Below are positions 10,626 through 22,600 of a stretch of DNA of 64,000 nt, one piece after another. Both the position numbers and the translations under genes were made by a program. Origin of the DNA: Haliea alexandrii (GTDB taxonomy: Bacteria > Pseudomonadota > Gammaproteobacteria > Pseudomonadales > Halieaceae); assembly GCF_003719295.1 (NCBI RefSeq), contig NZ_RFLW01000002.1:672763-736762 (forward strand), in the 5' to 3' direction. The notes under the pieces are model-generated. The model was not told where the DNA came from, searched no databases, and saw only the letters and a list, made by a program, of their open reading frames with translations. Within the stretch, counting starts at the first letter, position 1. The number at the start of each line of letters is the position of its first letter.

Positions 10626-11738
10626 GTGCAGGGGCTGCAGCCGGCACTGTTTCTGGAGCGGTACTGGCAGCGCGAGCCACTGCTGCTGCGCGCCGCCGTC
10701 CCCGGCTTTGTGCCGCCGGTCAGTGCCGACGAACTCGCTGGCCTGGCCATGGAGGATGAGGTTGAGTCGCGCATCGCCGAGTGCAGCGGTGCCGCAGACA
10801 ATGCCAGCAGCTGGCAACTGCACCACGGGCCGTTTGGCGCCAGTGATTTTCAGCGCCCGCACCCCTGGACACTACTGATCCAGCGCGTCGACCAACTACT
10901 GGACGAGGTCGCCGAGCTGCGGCGCCTGACCGATTTCATCCCGCGCTGGCGCCTCGATGACATCATGGTGAGCTACGCCACGGACGGAGGAGGCATCGGC
11001 CCCCACTACGACCTGTATGACGTCTTCCTGCTACAGGGCGAGGGAGAGCGCACCTGGCGGATCGGTCAGCGCTGCAACGCGGATACGCCCCTGCTGGCGC
11101 ATGCTGACCTTAAATTACTGGCAAACTTCGACTGCCAGGCTGAGTACACCCTGCGCTGTGGCGATGCACTCTATATTCCACCGGGGGTTGCGCACTGGGG
11201 CATTTCCCGCGGCGAGTCCACCTGTTTCTCACTCGGTTTCCGAGCGCCGCGCATGGCGGACCTGCTTTCGCGCCTCACTGATACACAACTGGAGCGAACG
11301 CCAGACAACCTGCTACTGCGTGACGCCGGGCGCGAAACAGCCAGCCGGTGTGGGGAAATTACGGCCGCCGACACCGCGCGGGCGCGCGAGCAGATCCAGG
11401 CCCTGCTGGCCAGCGCCCGCGAGGACAGCTGGTTTGGCGAACTGGTGACCGAGTCCAACAACGAACCCCTGGCGTCGAACGATGTGCAGCAGCTAACCGC
11501 CCAGGTGCAGGACGGCAACGGGGTGCGCCTGGCGCCGGACGCCCGCGTGGCCTGGCAGCACAGCGAGAGAGAGGGCCTGCGGGTGTTTGCCAATGGCGCA
11601 AGCTGCAGCGCGCCGGAAGCGCTGCGCGACTGGCTGGCTCAGCTCTGTGCAGACCACGTAGTGCACTGGCCGGGCGGCGAGAACACGATGCCCGTGCTAC
11701 AGTTCCTGATGCAACAGGGAGCATTGGATGTCGAGTGA
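10626..11738 (+). CDS. roxA: Ribosomal protein uL16 arginine hydroxylase (cupin, JmjC-like)
   Basis: RoxA (YcfD) is a 2-oxoglutarate/Fe(II) oxygenase that hydroxylates an arginine of ribosomal protein L16. The 370-residue protein carries the metal triad HxD...H: His127 and Asp129 in GPHYDLYDVF and His190 in PPGVAHWGIS, followed by a C-terminal winged-helix-like region. The start is a GTG 6 nt after purB, with GAGGA about 10 nt upstream. Its 3' end overlaps the next gene by 11 nt. Homologues next to purB are common in gammaproteobacteria. The substrate is assigned from family knowledge. Confidence 0.9.
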   Translation: MQGLQPALFLERYWQREPLLLRAAVPGFVPPVSADELAGLAMEDEVESRIAECSGAADNASSWQLHHGPFGASDFQRPHPWTLLIQRVDQLLDEVAELRRLTDFIPRWRLDDIMVSYATDGGGIGPHYDLYDVFLLQGEGERTWRIGQRCNADTPLLAHADLKLLANFDCQAEYTLRCGDALYIPPGVAHWGISRGESTCFSLGFRAPRMADLLSRLTDTQLERTPDNLLLRDAGRETASRCGEITAADTARAREQIQALLASAREDSWFGELVTESNNEPLASNDVQQLTAQVQDGNGVRLAPDARVAWQHSEREGLRVFANGASCSAPEALRDWLAQLCADHVVHWPGGENTMPVLQFLMQQGALDVE

Positions 11739-12651
11739 ACCGACACAAGAGCTGGACGTGCACACGGCCGCCTGGGACCAGCAGCAGGATACCCTGCGCG
11801 CGCTGCGCGAGACGGTATTCATCCTGGAGCAGGGCGTGCCACGCGATATCGAGTGGGATGGCCAGGATGCCACTGCCGTACACGTGCTGGGCACCTTGCA
11901 GGGCGAGCCGGTGGCCTGTGGGCGCCTGCTGCCGGGTGGCAAAATCGGGCGCATGGCCGTGCTCGCCCCACACCGCGGCCGCGGCTACGGGGCCGCCGTG
12001 CTGGAAGCGCTGATCAACGCGGCGCGGGAGCAGGGCCTGGAGACGGTGTACCTGCACGCGCAGCAGCACGCCGCAGACTTCTACGCGCGCGCCGGCTTTG
12101 TACCCGAGGGTGAGCCGTTTACCGAGGCTGGCATATCCCACGTTGCCATGCGCCGTGATACAGGCCTCGGCAAGGTCTACGGCAATGGCATTGCCTACCC
12201 GGAACCGTTTACCCGCTGGGCCGTGGCCCTGTGCCGCAATGCATCACGTGAAATCTGCATACTCAGTCACGACCTGGATCATCGCGTCTTCGATGACAGC
12301 GAACTCGCCACCGCACTGAGTGCTCTCGCGCGACGCGCCCCGCAGTCACGGGTGCGCATTCTGGTCAGCGACTACCGGCCCATGATCCAGCGCGGCCACC
12401 GCTTGCTGGCACTGGCGCGCCGGCTCCCCTCCTCCATCATTCTGCAGCAGCTCAATGAACACCCCGACTGGAAGGGAGAGACCCTGGTGCTGACGGACCG
12501 CAGCGGCGTACTCTGTAAACCGGCAGAAAGCGACAAGGCAGCATTCTGCGAACCGGACTCGCGGGCACGCGCGGAACGCTACCGTGATTTCTTCGAGGAG
12601 TTGTGGCGCCACAGTGGGCCGCATATCGAGTTTCGCAGCGTGCCGCTTTAA
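11728..12651 (+). CDS. GNAT acetyltransferase fused to a C-terminal DUF7931-like domain
   Basis: Residues 1-145 form a GCN5-related N-acetyltransferase domain of the ElaA-like kind. The acetyl-CoA loop is visible in RMAVLAPHRGRGYGAAVLEA, and HAQQHAADFYARAGF follows. Residues 150-307 are a second domain with no acetyltransferase features. It resembles the domain now called DUF7931, and the stretches REICILSHDLDHRVFD and SRVRILVSDYRPM look like strand-turn elements of a phospholipase D-like fold. The gene overlaps roxA by 11 nt and ends the operon. The acceptor substrate is unknown. GNAT is certain; the DUF name is from memory. Confidence 0.85.
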   Translation: MSSEPTQELDVHTAAWDQQQDTLRALRETVFILEQGVPRDIEWDGQDATAVHVLGTLQGEPVACGRLLPGGKIGRMAVLAPHRGRGYGAAVLEALINAAREQGLETVYLHAQQHAADFYARAGFVPEGEPFTEAGISHVAMRRDTGLGKVYGNGIAYPEPFTRWAVALCRNASREICILSHDLDHRVFDDSELATALSALARRAPQSRVRILVSDYRPMIQRGHRLLALARRLPSSIILQQLNEHPDWKGETLVLTDRSGVLCKPAESDKAAFCEPDSRARAERYRDFFEELWRHSGPHIEFRSVPL

Positions 12652-12653
12652 CC

Positions 12654-12672
12654 TTGCAGGCGCCGCCTGCAA
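12654..12672. terminator. Palindromic hairpin between convergent genes
   Basis: TTGCAGGCG-C-CGCCTGCAA is a perfect 19-nt palindrome starting 3 nt after the acetyltransferase stop codon and 28 nt before the end of the convergent symporter gene. No T-run follows on either strand, so it may serve as a weak bidirectional 3' end or a pause site. Confidence 0.45.
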
Positions 12673-12699
12673 CGCACGGGTAGAGCGGGCCCACTCACG

Positions 12700-14046
12700 T
12701 TAATCACGCGCAACGGCAGCACCCAACCAACGCTGCGTCACCACACCCGCAGTCATGGCACCGTTCACATTGAGCGCCGTGCGCGCCATGTCGATCAACG
12801 GCTCAATGGAGATCAACACGGCGGCGACTGTGACGGGAAACCCCATGGCGGGCAGCACAATCAGCGCGGCAAACGTCGCGCCCCCGCCGACACCGGCCAC
12901 GCCGAAGGAACTGATGGCAATAACACCCACCAGGCCCGCCATGAAGTCCCAGGCCAGCGGGTCTATGCCCATGGAGGGTGCGATCATCACCGCCAGCATG
13001 GCAGGGTAAATCCCCGCGCAGCCGTTCTGCCCGATGGTCGCCCCCAGCGTGGCCGACAGATTGGCTATAGGTGTGGCCACCCGCAGTTTCTCCACCTGGG
13101 TTTCCACGTTGAGCGGAATGCTGGCGGCAGAGCTGCGCGAAGTAAAGGCAAACGCGAGCACCGGCCAGACCGACCGAAAATAATGACGCAGGCCAACCCC
13201 GTGCACGCCCAGCAGCAGCGCATGAATGGCGAACATGATGCCAATGGCGAGGTAAGAGGCCGCAATAAACGCGAGCAGATTGACGATGTCCGCGGCATCA
13301 GAGCGCGCCACGACACCCCCGATCAACGCGAGAATTCCGTAGGGGGTGAGCGCCATGACGATATGCACCAGACGCATCACAATCAATCGGGTGGTATCGA
13401 CAAAGCCCTCTATCTGGGCGCCACGCTCCGGGTCTGTACGCGCAACCTGTAGCGCCGCAATGCCAAACAGGATGCCGAATATCACCACCGCGATAATGGA
13501 TGTGGGACGCGCCTCCGTGAGGTCGTAGAAAACGTTGGCGGGCACAAAGCGCACCAGCATGTCGGGCAGCCCCAGCCCGGCAACCGTCTCATAACGCTGC
13601 GCAAGTGCTTCAGCGGAAGCAAACTCCCGCGCGCCCTGCGTGATACTGTCGGCACTCAAACCAAACGCACTGGTGACCAGGATGCCCACCACCGCCGCTA
13701 TCATCGTGGTTGCAATCAACAAACCGACCACAGCGCCACCGATTTTGCCCAGGTCCGCCACTGCACGCATCTTCAGCACGGCGGCCACCATCATCACCAG
13801 CACCAGCGGCATAATGATCATGCGCAAGAGGCTGACGTAGCCACTCGCCACAATACCCGTCCACTGCAGTGTGTTGGTGAGCAGCTGGGTGTGCCCGGGC
13901 CAGGCGAACTGCAGGGCCAGCCCGTAGAGTCCACCGGCCACCAGGCCGGCGAGAATCTGCCGCGAGAGCGGCCAGCCGCGGCTGCGCAACCGGTACAACA
14001 GGTAACAGAGGGCAATAAAGCACAGCAAATTGACTAGCAGGGGCAT
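12700..14046 (-). CDS. tcyP: Cation:amino acid symporter, L-cystine transporter TcyP-like (DAACS family)
   Basis: This 448-residue integral membrane protein belongs to the dicarboxylate/amino acid:cation symporter family. It resembles E. coli TcyP (YdjN) throughout, with TFAFTSRSSAASIPLNVE-like and ATIGQNGCAGIYPAMLAVM-like blocks, AGVGGGATFAALIVLPAMG, and EPLIDMARTALNVNGAMTAG at the end. The re-entrant serine-rich loop and the NVNG metal-binding region are intact. I start at 14046 (MPLLVNLLCF) because AAGGAA lies 6 nt upstream; a frame extending to 14097 is less likely. Cystine as substrate is inferred, and cysB occurs in the same window. Confidence 0.88.
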   Translation of the reverse strand: MPLLVNLLCFIALCYLLYRLRSRGWPLSRQILAGLVAGGLYGLALQFAWPGHTQLLTNTLQWTGIVASGYVSLLRMIIMPLVLVMMVAAVLKMRAVADLGKIGGAVVGLLIATTMIAAVVGILVTSAFGLSADSITQGAREFASAEALAQRYETVAGLGLPDMLVRFVPANVFYDLTEARPTSIIAVVIFGILFGIAALQVARTDPERGAQIEGFVDTTRLIVMRLVHIVMALTPYGILALIGGVVARSDAADIVNLLAFIAASYLAIGIMFAIHALLLGVHGVGLRHYFRSVWPVLAFAFTSRSSAASIPLNVETQVEKLRVATPIANLSATLGATIGQNGCAGIYPAMLAVMIAPSMGIDPLAWDFMAGLVGVIAISSFGVAGVGGGATFAALIVLPAMGFPVTVAAVLISIEPLIDMARTALNVNGAMTAGVVTQRWLGAAVARD

Positions 14047-14078
14047 GGCAGTTCCTTGGGGCTGAGGTGAAAACGGCG

Positions 14079-14396
14079 TCAATCGGGGAGCATGCACCCG
14101 ACTTCATTGCCCTCGTAGACCAGTGGCCAGGTTTTCAGTGCGCGGCAGGGTTCTTCAGAGGCCTGCAACAGCGCGCCGTCCGTCAGCCGAAAGCGGTAAC
14201 GGTGCAGCGGGCACTCGATTACGCCATCACGAATCGACGCCACATCGAGTGCATGCTCCCGGTGCGGACAGCGGGACTCGAACAGATACAAGTCGCCATC
14301 CTGCATCGCCAGCAGCAACGCCAGCTCATCGATGCGAAATTCGCGCCGGTAACCTTCGTGCAGATTGATCAGTTTTTCCAGCGGCCGGAAGCGCAT
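14079..14396 (-). CDS. Small Rieske [2Fe-2S] protein
   Basis: This 105-residue soluble protein is essentially one Rieske domain. The cluster ligands are Cys43 and His45 in SRCPHREH, and Cys62 and His65 in ECPLHRYRF. It lacks a transmembrane anchor and a catalytic oxygenase domain, so it fits a ferredoxin-like carrier or a NirD-like subunit. It lies between the symporter and meaB on the same strand with short gaps, which does not reveal its electron partner. Confidence 0.85.
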   Translation of the reverse strand: MRFRPLEKLINLHEGYRREFRIDELALLLAMQDGDLYLFESRCPHREHALDVASIRDGVIECPLHRYRFRLTDGALLQASEEPCRALKTWPLVYEGNEVGCMLPD

Positions 14397-14443
14397 GCGG
14401 GCACACTCAGCGGAGAATCACAAAGGCATAGTAGCAGCTGGGA

Positions 14444-15403
14444 TCAGAGCAGGTCGATCAGCTGGCGCGCCGCGGCGTAAGGGGTGGTTGTACCCTCCTC
14501 CACCGCCTGTTCCAGTTCCGGCAGCAGCGCGCGTATGCGCGGGTTCTGCTGCAAGCGCTGCAGCAAAAGGTTGTTCAACAGCGAGCGCATCCAGTCACGG
14601 TTCTGCCGCGCGCGCTTGGCGTTGAAAGCGTTTGCCTTGCGGGCCTCGGTCCAGTAATCCACCAGCATGCCCCAGACCGCATCGATATTGCGATCCTTCA
14701 GGGCCGAGCAGGTCATGACCCGCGGGGTCCAGAACGTGGTCTGGCGCAACAGGTGCATGGCGGCGTTGTAGTGCTGGCCGGTCTGCTTTGCCAACTGCTC
14801 GCTGTCGCCGTCGGCCTTGTTGATCACCAGTGCATCCGCCAGCTCCATGATGCCGCGCTTGATGCCCTGCAGCTCATCGCCGCCACCGGGTAGCATCAAA
14901 ACCATAAAAAAATCGACCATGCCGGCGACCTGGTATTCAGACTGGCCTACGCCCACCGTCTCCACCAGGATGACGTCGTAACCGGCCGCCTCACAGAGCA
15001 GCATGGTTTCGCGGGTTTTCTGTGCCACACCGCCCAACGCCCCCGCGGCCGGCGACGGACGAATAAACGCCTCCTCGCGCCGCGAGAGCATCTCCATGCG
15101 GGTTTTGTCGCCCAGGATAGAGCCACCGGTGCGCGGCGAGCTTGGGTCCACCGCCAGCACCGCCACGCGCTTGCCCTGGCTGATGAGGTAGAGGCCAAAC
15201 GCTTCGATGAAGGTGGATTTACCCACCCCGGGCACACCGGAGATACCCACCCGAATGCTGTTACCGGTTTTCGGCAACAGTGTTTCAAGCAGGGTCTGGG
15301 CGCTCTCGCGGTGCGCCGCAAGCGAGCTTTCCACCAGCGTGATGGCCCTGGCGAGGGCACGGCGATTACCCGCCTGCAGAGCTTCCAGATCGACAGCTGT
15401 CAT
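14444..15403 (-). CDS. meaB: Methylmalonyl-CoA mutase-associated GTPase MeaB
   Basis: MeaB is a G3E P-loop GTPase chaperone that protects and reloads the adenosylcobalamin cofactor of methylmalonyl-CoA mutase. Walker A GVPGVGKST lies at residues 56-64. LAVDPSSPRTGGSILGDKTR, the switch segment VETVGVGQSE and NKADGD follow. I start at the ATG 15403, 4 nt after the mutase stop (TGA 15408-15410), giving 319 residues, normal for the family. It is the last gene of the propionate operon. Confidence 0.96.
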   Translation of the reverse strand: MTAVDLEALQAGNRRALARAITLVESSLAAHRESAQTLLETLLPKTGNSIRVGISGVPGVGKSTFIEAFGLYLISQGKRVAVLAVDPSSPRTGGSILGDKTRMEMLSRREEAFIRPSPAAGALGGVAQKTRETMLLCEAAGYDVILVETVGVGQSEYQVAGMVDFFMVLMLPGGGDELQGIKRGIMELADALVINKADGDSEQLAKQTGQHYNAAMHLLRQTTFWTPRVMTCSALKDRNIDAVWGMLVDYWTEARKANAFNAKRARQNRDWMRSLLNNLLLQRLQQNPRIRALLPELEQAVEEGTTTPYAAARQLIDLL

Positions 15404-15407
15404 GGCG

Positions 15408-17570
<2,163 letters not shown>

Positions 17571-17593
17571 AATCGCTGTCTCCGCTCGCCCGC

Positions 17594-18004
17594 TCAGTGC
17601 TCGTCGCCGGGCTGGTTAATTTCAATGAGTACGCCGTCACAGCTCTTGGGGTGAATGAAAATCACGCGGGAGTTGTGCGCACCGGGTGTCGGCGCCTCCG
17701 AGAGGAACTGGTAGCCTTTTGCTTTCAGGCGCGCTACATCTTCCTCGATATTGTCCGAGCGGAAGCAGAGGTGATGCAGTCCGCCTCCACGCTTCTCCAG
17801 GTAGGTGGCGATAGGCCCCTCCCCGTTGAGCGGGTGCACCAGTTCGATATTGGTTGGCGGCAGGGGGAAGAAAGCCGTGGAGGTCTTCGCCGGCACAACG
17901 TCCTCAGTGCCTTCGAAGGGCAGCCCGAAGTCTTCCATGAAACGCTTGATGGCCTTCTCGAAGTCCGGCACGGCAATGGCAATATGATCCAGCGCGGTAA
18001 TCAT
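17594..18004 (-). CDS. mce: Methylmalonyl-CoA epimerase (VOC fold)
   Basis: It converts (S)- to (R)-methylmalonyl-CoA, bridging the carboxylase and the mutase. The 136-residue protein has two beta-alpha-beta-beta-beta modules with metal ligands in [10 protein letters not shown] (His7), [10 protein letters not shown] and a C-terminal GVLIEINQ glutamate. The ATG at 18004 is chosen for the GAGGAG site 6 nt upstream; the longer frame to 18067 overlaps the carboxylase gene. Its position between carboxylase and mutase in one operon confirms the role. Confidence 0.95.
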   Translation of the reverse strand: MITALDHIAIAVPDFEKAIKRFMEDFGLPFEGTEDVVPAKTSTAFFPLPPTNIELVHPLNGEGPIATYLEKRGGGLHHLCFRSDNIEEDVARLKAKGYQFLSEAPTPGAHNSRVIFIHPKSCDGVLIEINQPGDEH

Positions 18005-18014
18005 TCGGAGCTCC

Positions 18015-20828
18015 TCAGATAACTTGCTGCAGAAAACGTGCGGTGGATTCACGGCGCTGCAATGCAACCGCCTCGGGAGACACTTCCTCGATCTTTTCGT
18101 CCGGTGTCACCTTGAACAGGGTCTGTCCCTTGTGGATGATCACACCGTCGGTATCGATTAGCACTTTGTCTACCGTGCCGGCGAACGGCGCGTAGACCTT
18201 GTTGAACATCTTCATCACTTCAACAATGTACAGCGGGTCACCGGCTTCAAAGTGATCACCCTCCTGCACATAAAGCTCATGCTGGGGGGATTCCCGCCCG
18301 TAGAACATACCGCCGCTTTCGGCGAGAATTTCGTCAGACTTTGCCACTGGCGGCGGCACCAGCACCTTGGCCATGCGGTGCTGCAGATCGCCGTCGAGCA
18401 GGCGCTCGGGAATGTGAACGGTGAGATCCTCGTTGACCGTGAGGTCAAAGAAGCCCGTCGTCTCGGCAATACTGGGCAGTACTGCGAGGATATCCGCCCC
18501 GGACTGGAAGCCCGCATGCGCCGCGCGCACCTGCGTCCAGCTCTCTGTCGTGAACCCGTCAGGTACCGCGGAATCGGCCAGTACGCTCTGCAACTGCACC
18601 CAGTCGCCGACATCCAGCCGCTGCGACAGCTCGGTGTAGAAATCGAGCGCGTCCTGCAGCAGGTCGTGATCGTGATCCCAGACCACGGTAGCAGCGGGTG
18701 CCTCCGGGCTGTAGTCCATGTTCAGGAAGTGGTAGGTGTCGGCGAGCATTTCGATCGGGTTTTCGTTCCAGCTCACTTTGCCGTCAATCAAGGTATAACA
18801 GTCGCGATTGATGCTCAGCCATCCCGCCAGGATGTGCGGTTCTGCCAGCAAACGCTCGAGAGGCCGCAACAGCAGGGTGGACTTCAGCTCCAGGCTGGTT
18901 TTGAGTGCTTTTGCCGCCTCTTCACCCTGCTCCTTGAGCGCCGCCCGACTGATTTGCTGCCACGCGTAGTCGATATCGAGCTTGTCCGCCTGGGCCTTCA
19001 ATTCCCCCACGGCCGTGAGATAGGGCACGATAAACCGGGTCGTTGGCCGCGCGTTGATATTCTGGCCAATGAACCAGTTGACCAGCCCGTAGTGAAACTC
19101 CAGGTTGGTCGCCAGGTCCTTGCCGCGCATACGGGTACGGCGTATCACCTCGGCCATGCGCTCGTAGGTTTCCAGGCGCGTGTCACCCACGGTCAGCAGC
19201 AGGGCGATGTTGGAGTCGTAAGCACCCGCGAGGGTGTACTTCATGAAGACGTCAGTATCGGGATTGTGCAGGCTGATGCCCTGATCGTCGCGAATTTCAC
19301 CGTCCAGTGCATCGCTCCAGCCTTCAATAACACCACCGGCCGAAGGCTGCAGCGCCTGGTTGGTAGCATTCAGCCGCGCTTCCACCGAGTCGTTGTGACG
19401 CAGCACGCGCTCCGGGCACGGCAAAGCAGAACCATGCGCGGCCAGCAGCACCATGGCTTCCACCAGTGACTGCACAATAAAGAAGTCGCGCTCATCGTCC
19501 GGGTTGGTGAACTTCAGCGAGTAGCAGAGCTCCGTCACCCGGTGCTCAACCTGGATGCGGGTGTTCATTTCCATGAAGAAGTGCTTGTCGCGATCGACAA
19601 TACACTCGAAGGTGGACACAGAATCCAGGCCTACCGCCGCACCAAAGCGCGCCGCTTCGTCTTCCATTTCTTCCAGGGTCAGGAGGTCCTGGCGCAACAC
19701 CTCCGCTTCCGTGCTGTTTCCCGACGCCTCCGCCTGCGCCAGTGCAGTCTGCAATGACTCGATCGTCACTGATACCTCAAGCAGCTTCTGCTCGTGCATC
19801 TGCAAGGAACAGTCGCGACCACCCAGGGTGATGCACCAGTCGCCATTGCCGATCACCTGGATTTCCTGGTGACGGGTGGTTTCGATGTTCAGTTCAACGA
19901 GAACGTTTTTGTTGTCGCCGACCCCCGTTGTTTTCACCTCGTTGAGAATTTCCCGCACCAGCTCCGGCGTGCGCTCTGCCTCGCCAATACCGAGAATACG
20001 CTGGCCCTTGCCGCCACCGCCGCTGATCGCCTTCAGGCGCACGCGGTTCTGCGGGTAATCCTCGGCCATCCTTTTCACAGCCTCGGTGAGCGTTGCACAC
20101 AGTTCGTCCACTGTGTAGAGGTCCACACCCTTCTCGTAGGAAGCCGCCAGTACGGTGTCCGCTTTGTCTTCCAGGGTGATATCCGGGTTATCCAGCTGTT
20201 CGTTGTCGACCGCAAGGTCGTTGGCGGCACACAGGGCTTTCAGTGCGGCAACGTCAGGGTGCTTCTTGAGCAGCGTGAGCGCAGTGCCGTTGTCGATACC
20301 GGGGGTGACCGAAACACCCGCCTTCAACGCCGTACGCTTGGCTTCGTCCTTGAGGCCCGCATCGTGCACCGTGCGCGAGCAGGGGCCGATAAAGTTAAGG
20401 CCGGCACGCTCCATGGCCGCCACCATGGCCTGGTCTTCCGCCATGAAGCCATAGCCGGCGAAAATGGCGTTGTAGCCGTTGTCGTGGGCGATACTGATGA
20501 TTTGCGCAATGCGCTGGTCGCGTTCTTCCTTGTTCGCCCCGGTGTAATCCGGCACGCGGTGGACACGATCAGGGTCCGTCAACGAGCGCAGTTCAGGCGC
20601 CTGGGCGTTGCGGTAGACAATCGAGTCTTTCTCCGAAAGCAGGATACCGAAATGCTCGATACCCATCTCGGTGAAGACATCCATCGCTTCTTTGCGAATG
20701 GGGCCGCGACAGATAATCAGCGGCCGCAAGCCCGAACAATCGAAGCGACGCACCCAGGCGGAGGGGTGCTCCGCCAGGCGACGCTCGCGGTGAATCAGGG
20801 GATTGCGCAAGTAAAATTCGTTGGACAC
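18015..20828 (-). CDS. Acyl-CoA (probably propionyl-CoA) carboxylase, biotin carboxylase plus biotin carrier, atypical large form
   Basis: This 937-residue protein would carboxylate biotin with ATP and bicarbonate. The biotin carboxylase part is recognisable but diverged: LIICRGPIRKEAMDVF, an AGYGFMAEDQ segment, AISGGGGKGQRIL (ATP-grasp glycine loop), RHQEIQVIGNGDWC and FFMEMNTRIQVEHRVTE. An extra segment of roughly 60-80 residues separates the VTPG strand from the glycine loop, compared with ordinary enzymes. A linker of about 300 residues follows, then a biotinyl domain with the lysine in EVMKM (about residue 873). The start GTG 20828 is chosen for GAGGA 8 nt upstream; a TTG at 20843 is possible. 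Operon context argues for propionyl-CoA as substrate. Confidence 0.88.
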   Translation of the reverse strand: MSNEFYLRNPLIHRERRLAEHPSAWVRRFDCSGLRPLIICRGPIRKEAMDVFTEMGIEHFGILLSEKDSIVYRNAQAPELRSLTDPDRVHRVPDYTGANKEERDQRIAQIISIAHDNGYNAIFAGYGFMAEDQAMVAAMERAGLNFIGPCSRTVHDAGLKDEAKRTALKAGVSVTPGIDNGTALTLLKKHPDVAALKALCAANDLAVDNEQLDNPDITLEDKADTVLAASYEKGVDLYTVDELCATLTEAVKRMAEDYPQNRVRLKAISGGGGKGQRILGIGEAERTPELVREILNEVKTTGVGDNKNVLVELNIETTRHQEIQVIGNGDWCITLGGRDCSLQMHEQKLLEVSVTIESLQTALAQAEASGNSTEAEVLRQDLLTLEEMEDEAARFGAAVGLDSVSTFECIVDRDKHFFMEMNTRIQVEHRVTELCYSLKFTNPDDERDFFIVQSLVEAMVLLAAHGSALPCPERVLRHNDSVEARLNATNQALQPSAGGVIEGWSDALDGEIRDDQGISLHNPDTDVFMKYTLAGAYDSNIALLLTVGDTRLETYERMAEVIRRTRMRGKDLATNLEFHYGLVNWFIGQNINARPTTRFIVPYLTAVGELKAQADKLDIDYAWQQISRAALKEQGEEAAKALKTSLELKSTLLLRPLERLLAEPHILAGWLSINRDCYTLIDGKVSWNENPIEMLADTYHFLNMDYSPEAPAATVVWDHDHDLLQDALDFYTELSQRLDVGDWVQLQSVLADSAVPDGFTTESWTQVRAAHAGFQSGADILAVLPSIAETTGFFDLTVNEDLTVHIPERLLDGDLQHRMAKVLVPPPVAKSDEILAESGGMFYGRESPQHELYVQEGDHFEAGDPLYIVEVMKMFNKVYAPFAGTVDKVLIDTDGVIIHKGQTLFKVTPDEKIEEVSPEAVALQRRESTARFLQQVI

Positions 20829-20866
20829 GCGGTATTTCCTCAATCAGGCGATGGCCGTGGCCGTGG

Positions 20867-22600
20867 TCAGTGAAATTCGCGCTGCACGGAGGCAAGCGGT
20901 TCAGGCGTGTAATGCCGCAGGCAGAAATCCATGTGCTCGGCCAGTACCGTGCGCAGGTCTGAAGGCATGACGATCTGCGAGATAGAGCCGAGGCTCAGCG
21001 CCTCATTCGGGTTCATCAACTCCTGCTCGTAACGCTGGGCAAGTGCCTGCTCTTCCGACTTTACCCAACCCTGCACGAGTTGCTCCGCTGCTGAGCGGGC
21101 ATCCTCATCCGACAGACCGGCCGCTTTTTGCGCGTCGGTCTCGGCGGCGACTTTGCCCGCCACGCTGCCGCGGATACGCCGCAGCTCGTCCTTGTAGACG
21201 TACTCCACGCCGGCCGGCCCCATCACCGCTACGCGAGTGGTCGGTAGCGCTACCACGAAGTCTGCCCCGGTGGGGTAATTGTTGTAGGACGCGTAGGCAC
21301 CGCCGAAGGCGTTGCGCACCAGCACCAGGAAGCGCGGCGTGCGCAGGTCGACGATCGCATCCAGCATCGCGCGACCGGCCTGCACAATACCGCCGGCCTC
21401 CTGCTCGCGCCCGGGCAGGAAGCCTGTGGTGTCCTCAAGGAAAATAATCGGGATGTTGTACAGATTGCAGAAGCGGATAAAGCGCGCGTTCTTGTAGGCT
21501 GCGGCGATATCGATCTGGCCCGACGCCACCGCAGAATTGTTCGCCACAAAGCCGACAACGTTGCCGCCCATACGCCCCAGCGCGGTGATAGTATTGCGTG
21601 CACGTTCCGCCTGGATCTCCAGGAAGTCACCATGGTCGCACAGTTGCTGAATCAGGATGCTGATATCCACCGGAGTGTTGTAGCCCGTGGGTGAGTTGAA
21701 CGCTTTCTTCAGCAGGATATCGATGTCCCAGGTCTTGCGCGTAACCGGGTCAGAGGACGCCTGGTAAGGTGCCAGGGCACTGTTATTATCCGGCAGGTAC
21801 TTGAGCAGTTCGCGCACCTTGCGCAACGCGGCGACTTCATCGGGCACCACGAAATCGGTCACACCACTCTGGCTATGTACACCGGGACCACCCAGTTCAT
21901 CCGGCGTCACATCCTCGCCCAGCACCGACTTCACCACCCCGGGACCCGTGAGGCCGAAGAAGGTGTCGTTGGGCTGAATCAGAAAACTGCCCTGCCGCGG
22001 CAGATACGAACCACCGCCGGCGTTGAAACCGAACATGCACATGATGCTCGGCACAACACCCGAAATCTTGCGCAGTGCAGTAAAGGCATCTGCGTAACCG
22101 TCGAGCCCGCCTACACCGGCAGGGATGTAGGCACCGGCCGAATCGTTGAGGCCCACCAGCGGAATCTTGCGTTTCGCCGCCAGCTCAAACAAACGCGCCA
22201 ACTTCTTGCCGTTGGTGGCATCCATGGAGCCTGCGCGCACGGTGAAATCGTGGCCATAAATGGCGACATCGCGCCCGTTGACCTTGACCAGCGCCGTGAC
22301 CAATGAAGCACCATCCAGATTCGGGCCCCAGTTCTGGTAAAGCACCGTGGGCGCTTCATCCGCGAGACACTCGATACGCTCCCAGATGGTCATGCGCTTC
22401 TTCTGGTGCTGACGCTGTGTATTGCGCACGCCAGCGGCACGCAGCGGACGCTGCTGCAGCTCCCAGCCCGCCTTCAACGCCTTTTCATACAGGCCGGGTT
22501 GCGAAGCCACCTGGCCCGGCACGCCAAACTCCCGCTCGGGCGCGCTGGCGAAGGGGTTCTGCAGAGACGCAATCAGTTCTGAATCAGTGCTTTTCTTCAT
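20867..22600 (-). CDS. Acyl-CoA (probably propionyl-CoA) carboxylase, carboxyltransferase subunit
   Basis: This subunit transfers the carboxyl group from biotin to the acyl-CoA. The roughly 577-residue protein shows the two crotonase-like halves of the PccB/AccD-A family. The N half has [31 protein letters not shown] and [19 protein letters not shown]-like acyl-CoA and oxyanion loops. The C half has [18 protein letters not shown] and [13 protein letters not shown]. It is the first gene of the propionate operon, followed after 38 nt by the biotin subunit. The start may be the ATG at 22600 (GGGA upstream) or 22612. A promoter and inverted repeat lie upstream. Confidence 0.92.
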   Translation of the reverse strand: MKKSTDSELIASLQNPFASAPEREFGVPGQVASQPGLYEKALKAGWELQQRPLRAAGVRNTQRQHQKKRMTIWERIECLADEAPTVLYQNWGPNLDGASLVTALVKVNGRDVAIYGHDFTVRAGSMDATNGKKLARLFELAAKRKIPLVGLNDSAGAYIPAGVGGLDGYADAFTALRKISGVVPSIMCMFGFNAGGGSYLPRQGSFLIQPNDTFFGLTGPGVVKSVLGEDVTPDELGGPGVHSQSGVTDFVVPDEVAALRKVRELLKYLPDNNSALAPYQASSDPVTRKTWDIDILLKKAFNSPTGYNTPVDISILIQQLCDHGDFLEIQAERARNTITALGRMGGNVVGFVANNSAVASGQIDIAAAYKNARFIRFCNLYNIPIIFLEDTTGFLPGREQEAGGIVQAGRAMLDAIVDLRTPRFLVLVRNAFGGAYASYNNYPTGADFVVALPTTRVAVMGPAGVEYVYKDELRRIRGSVAGKVAAETDAQKAAGLSDEDARSAAEQLVQGWVKSEEQALAQRYEQELMNPNEALSLGSISQIVMPSDLRTVLAEHMDFCLRHYTPEPLASVQREFH

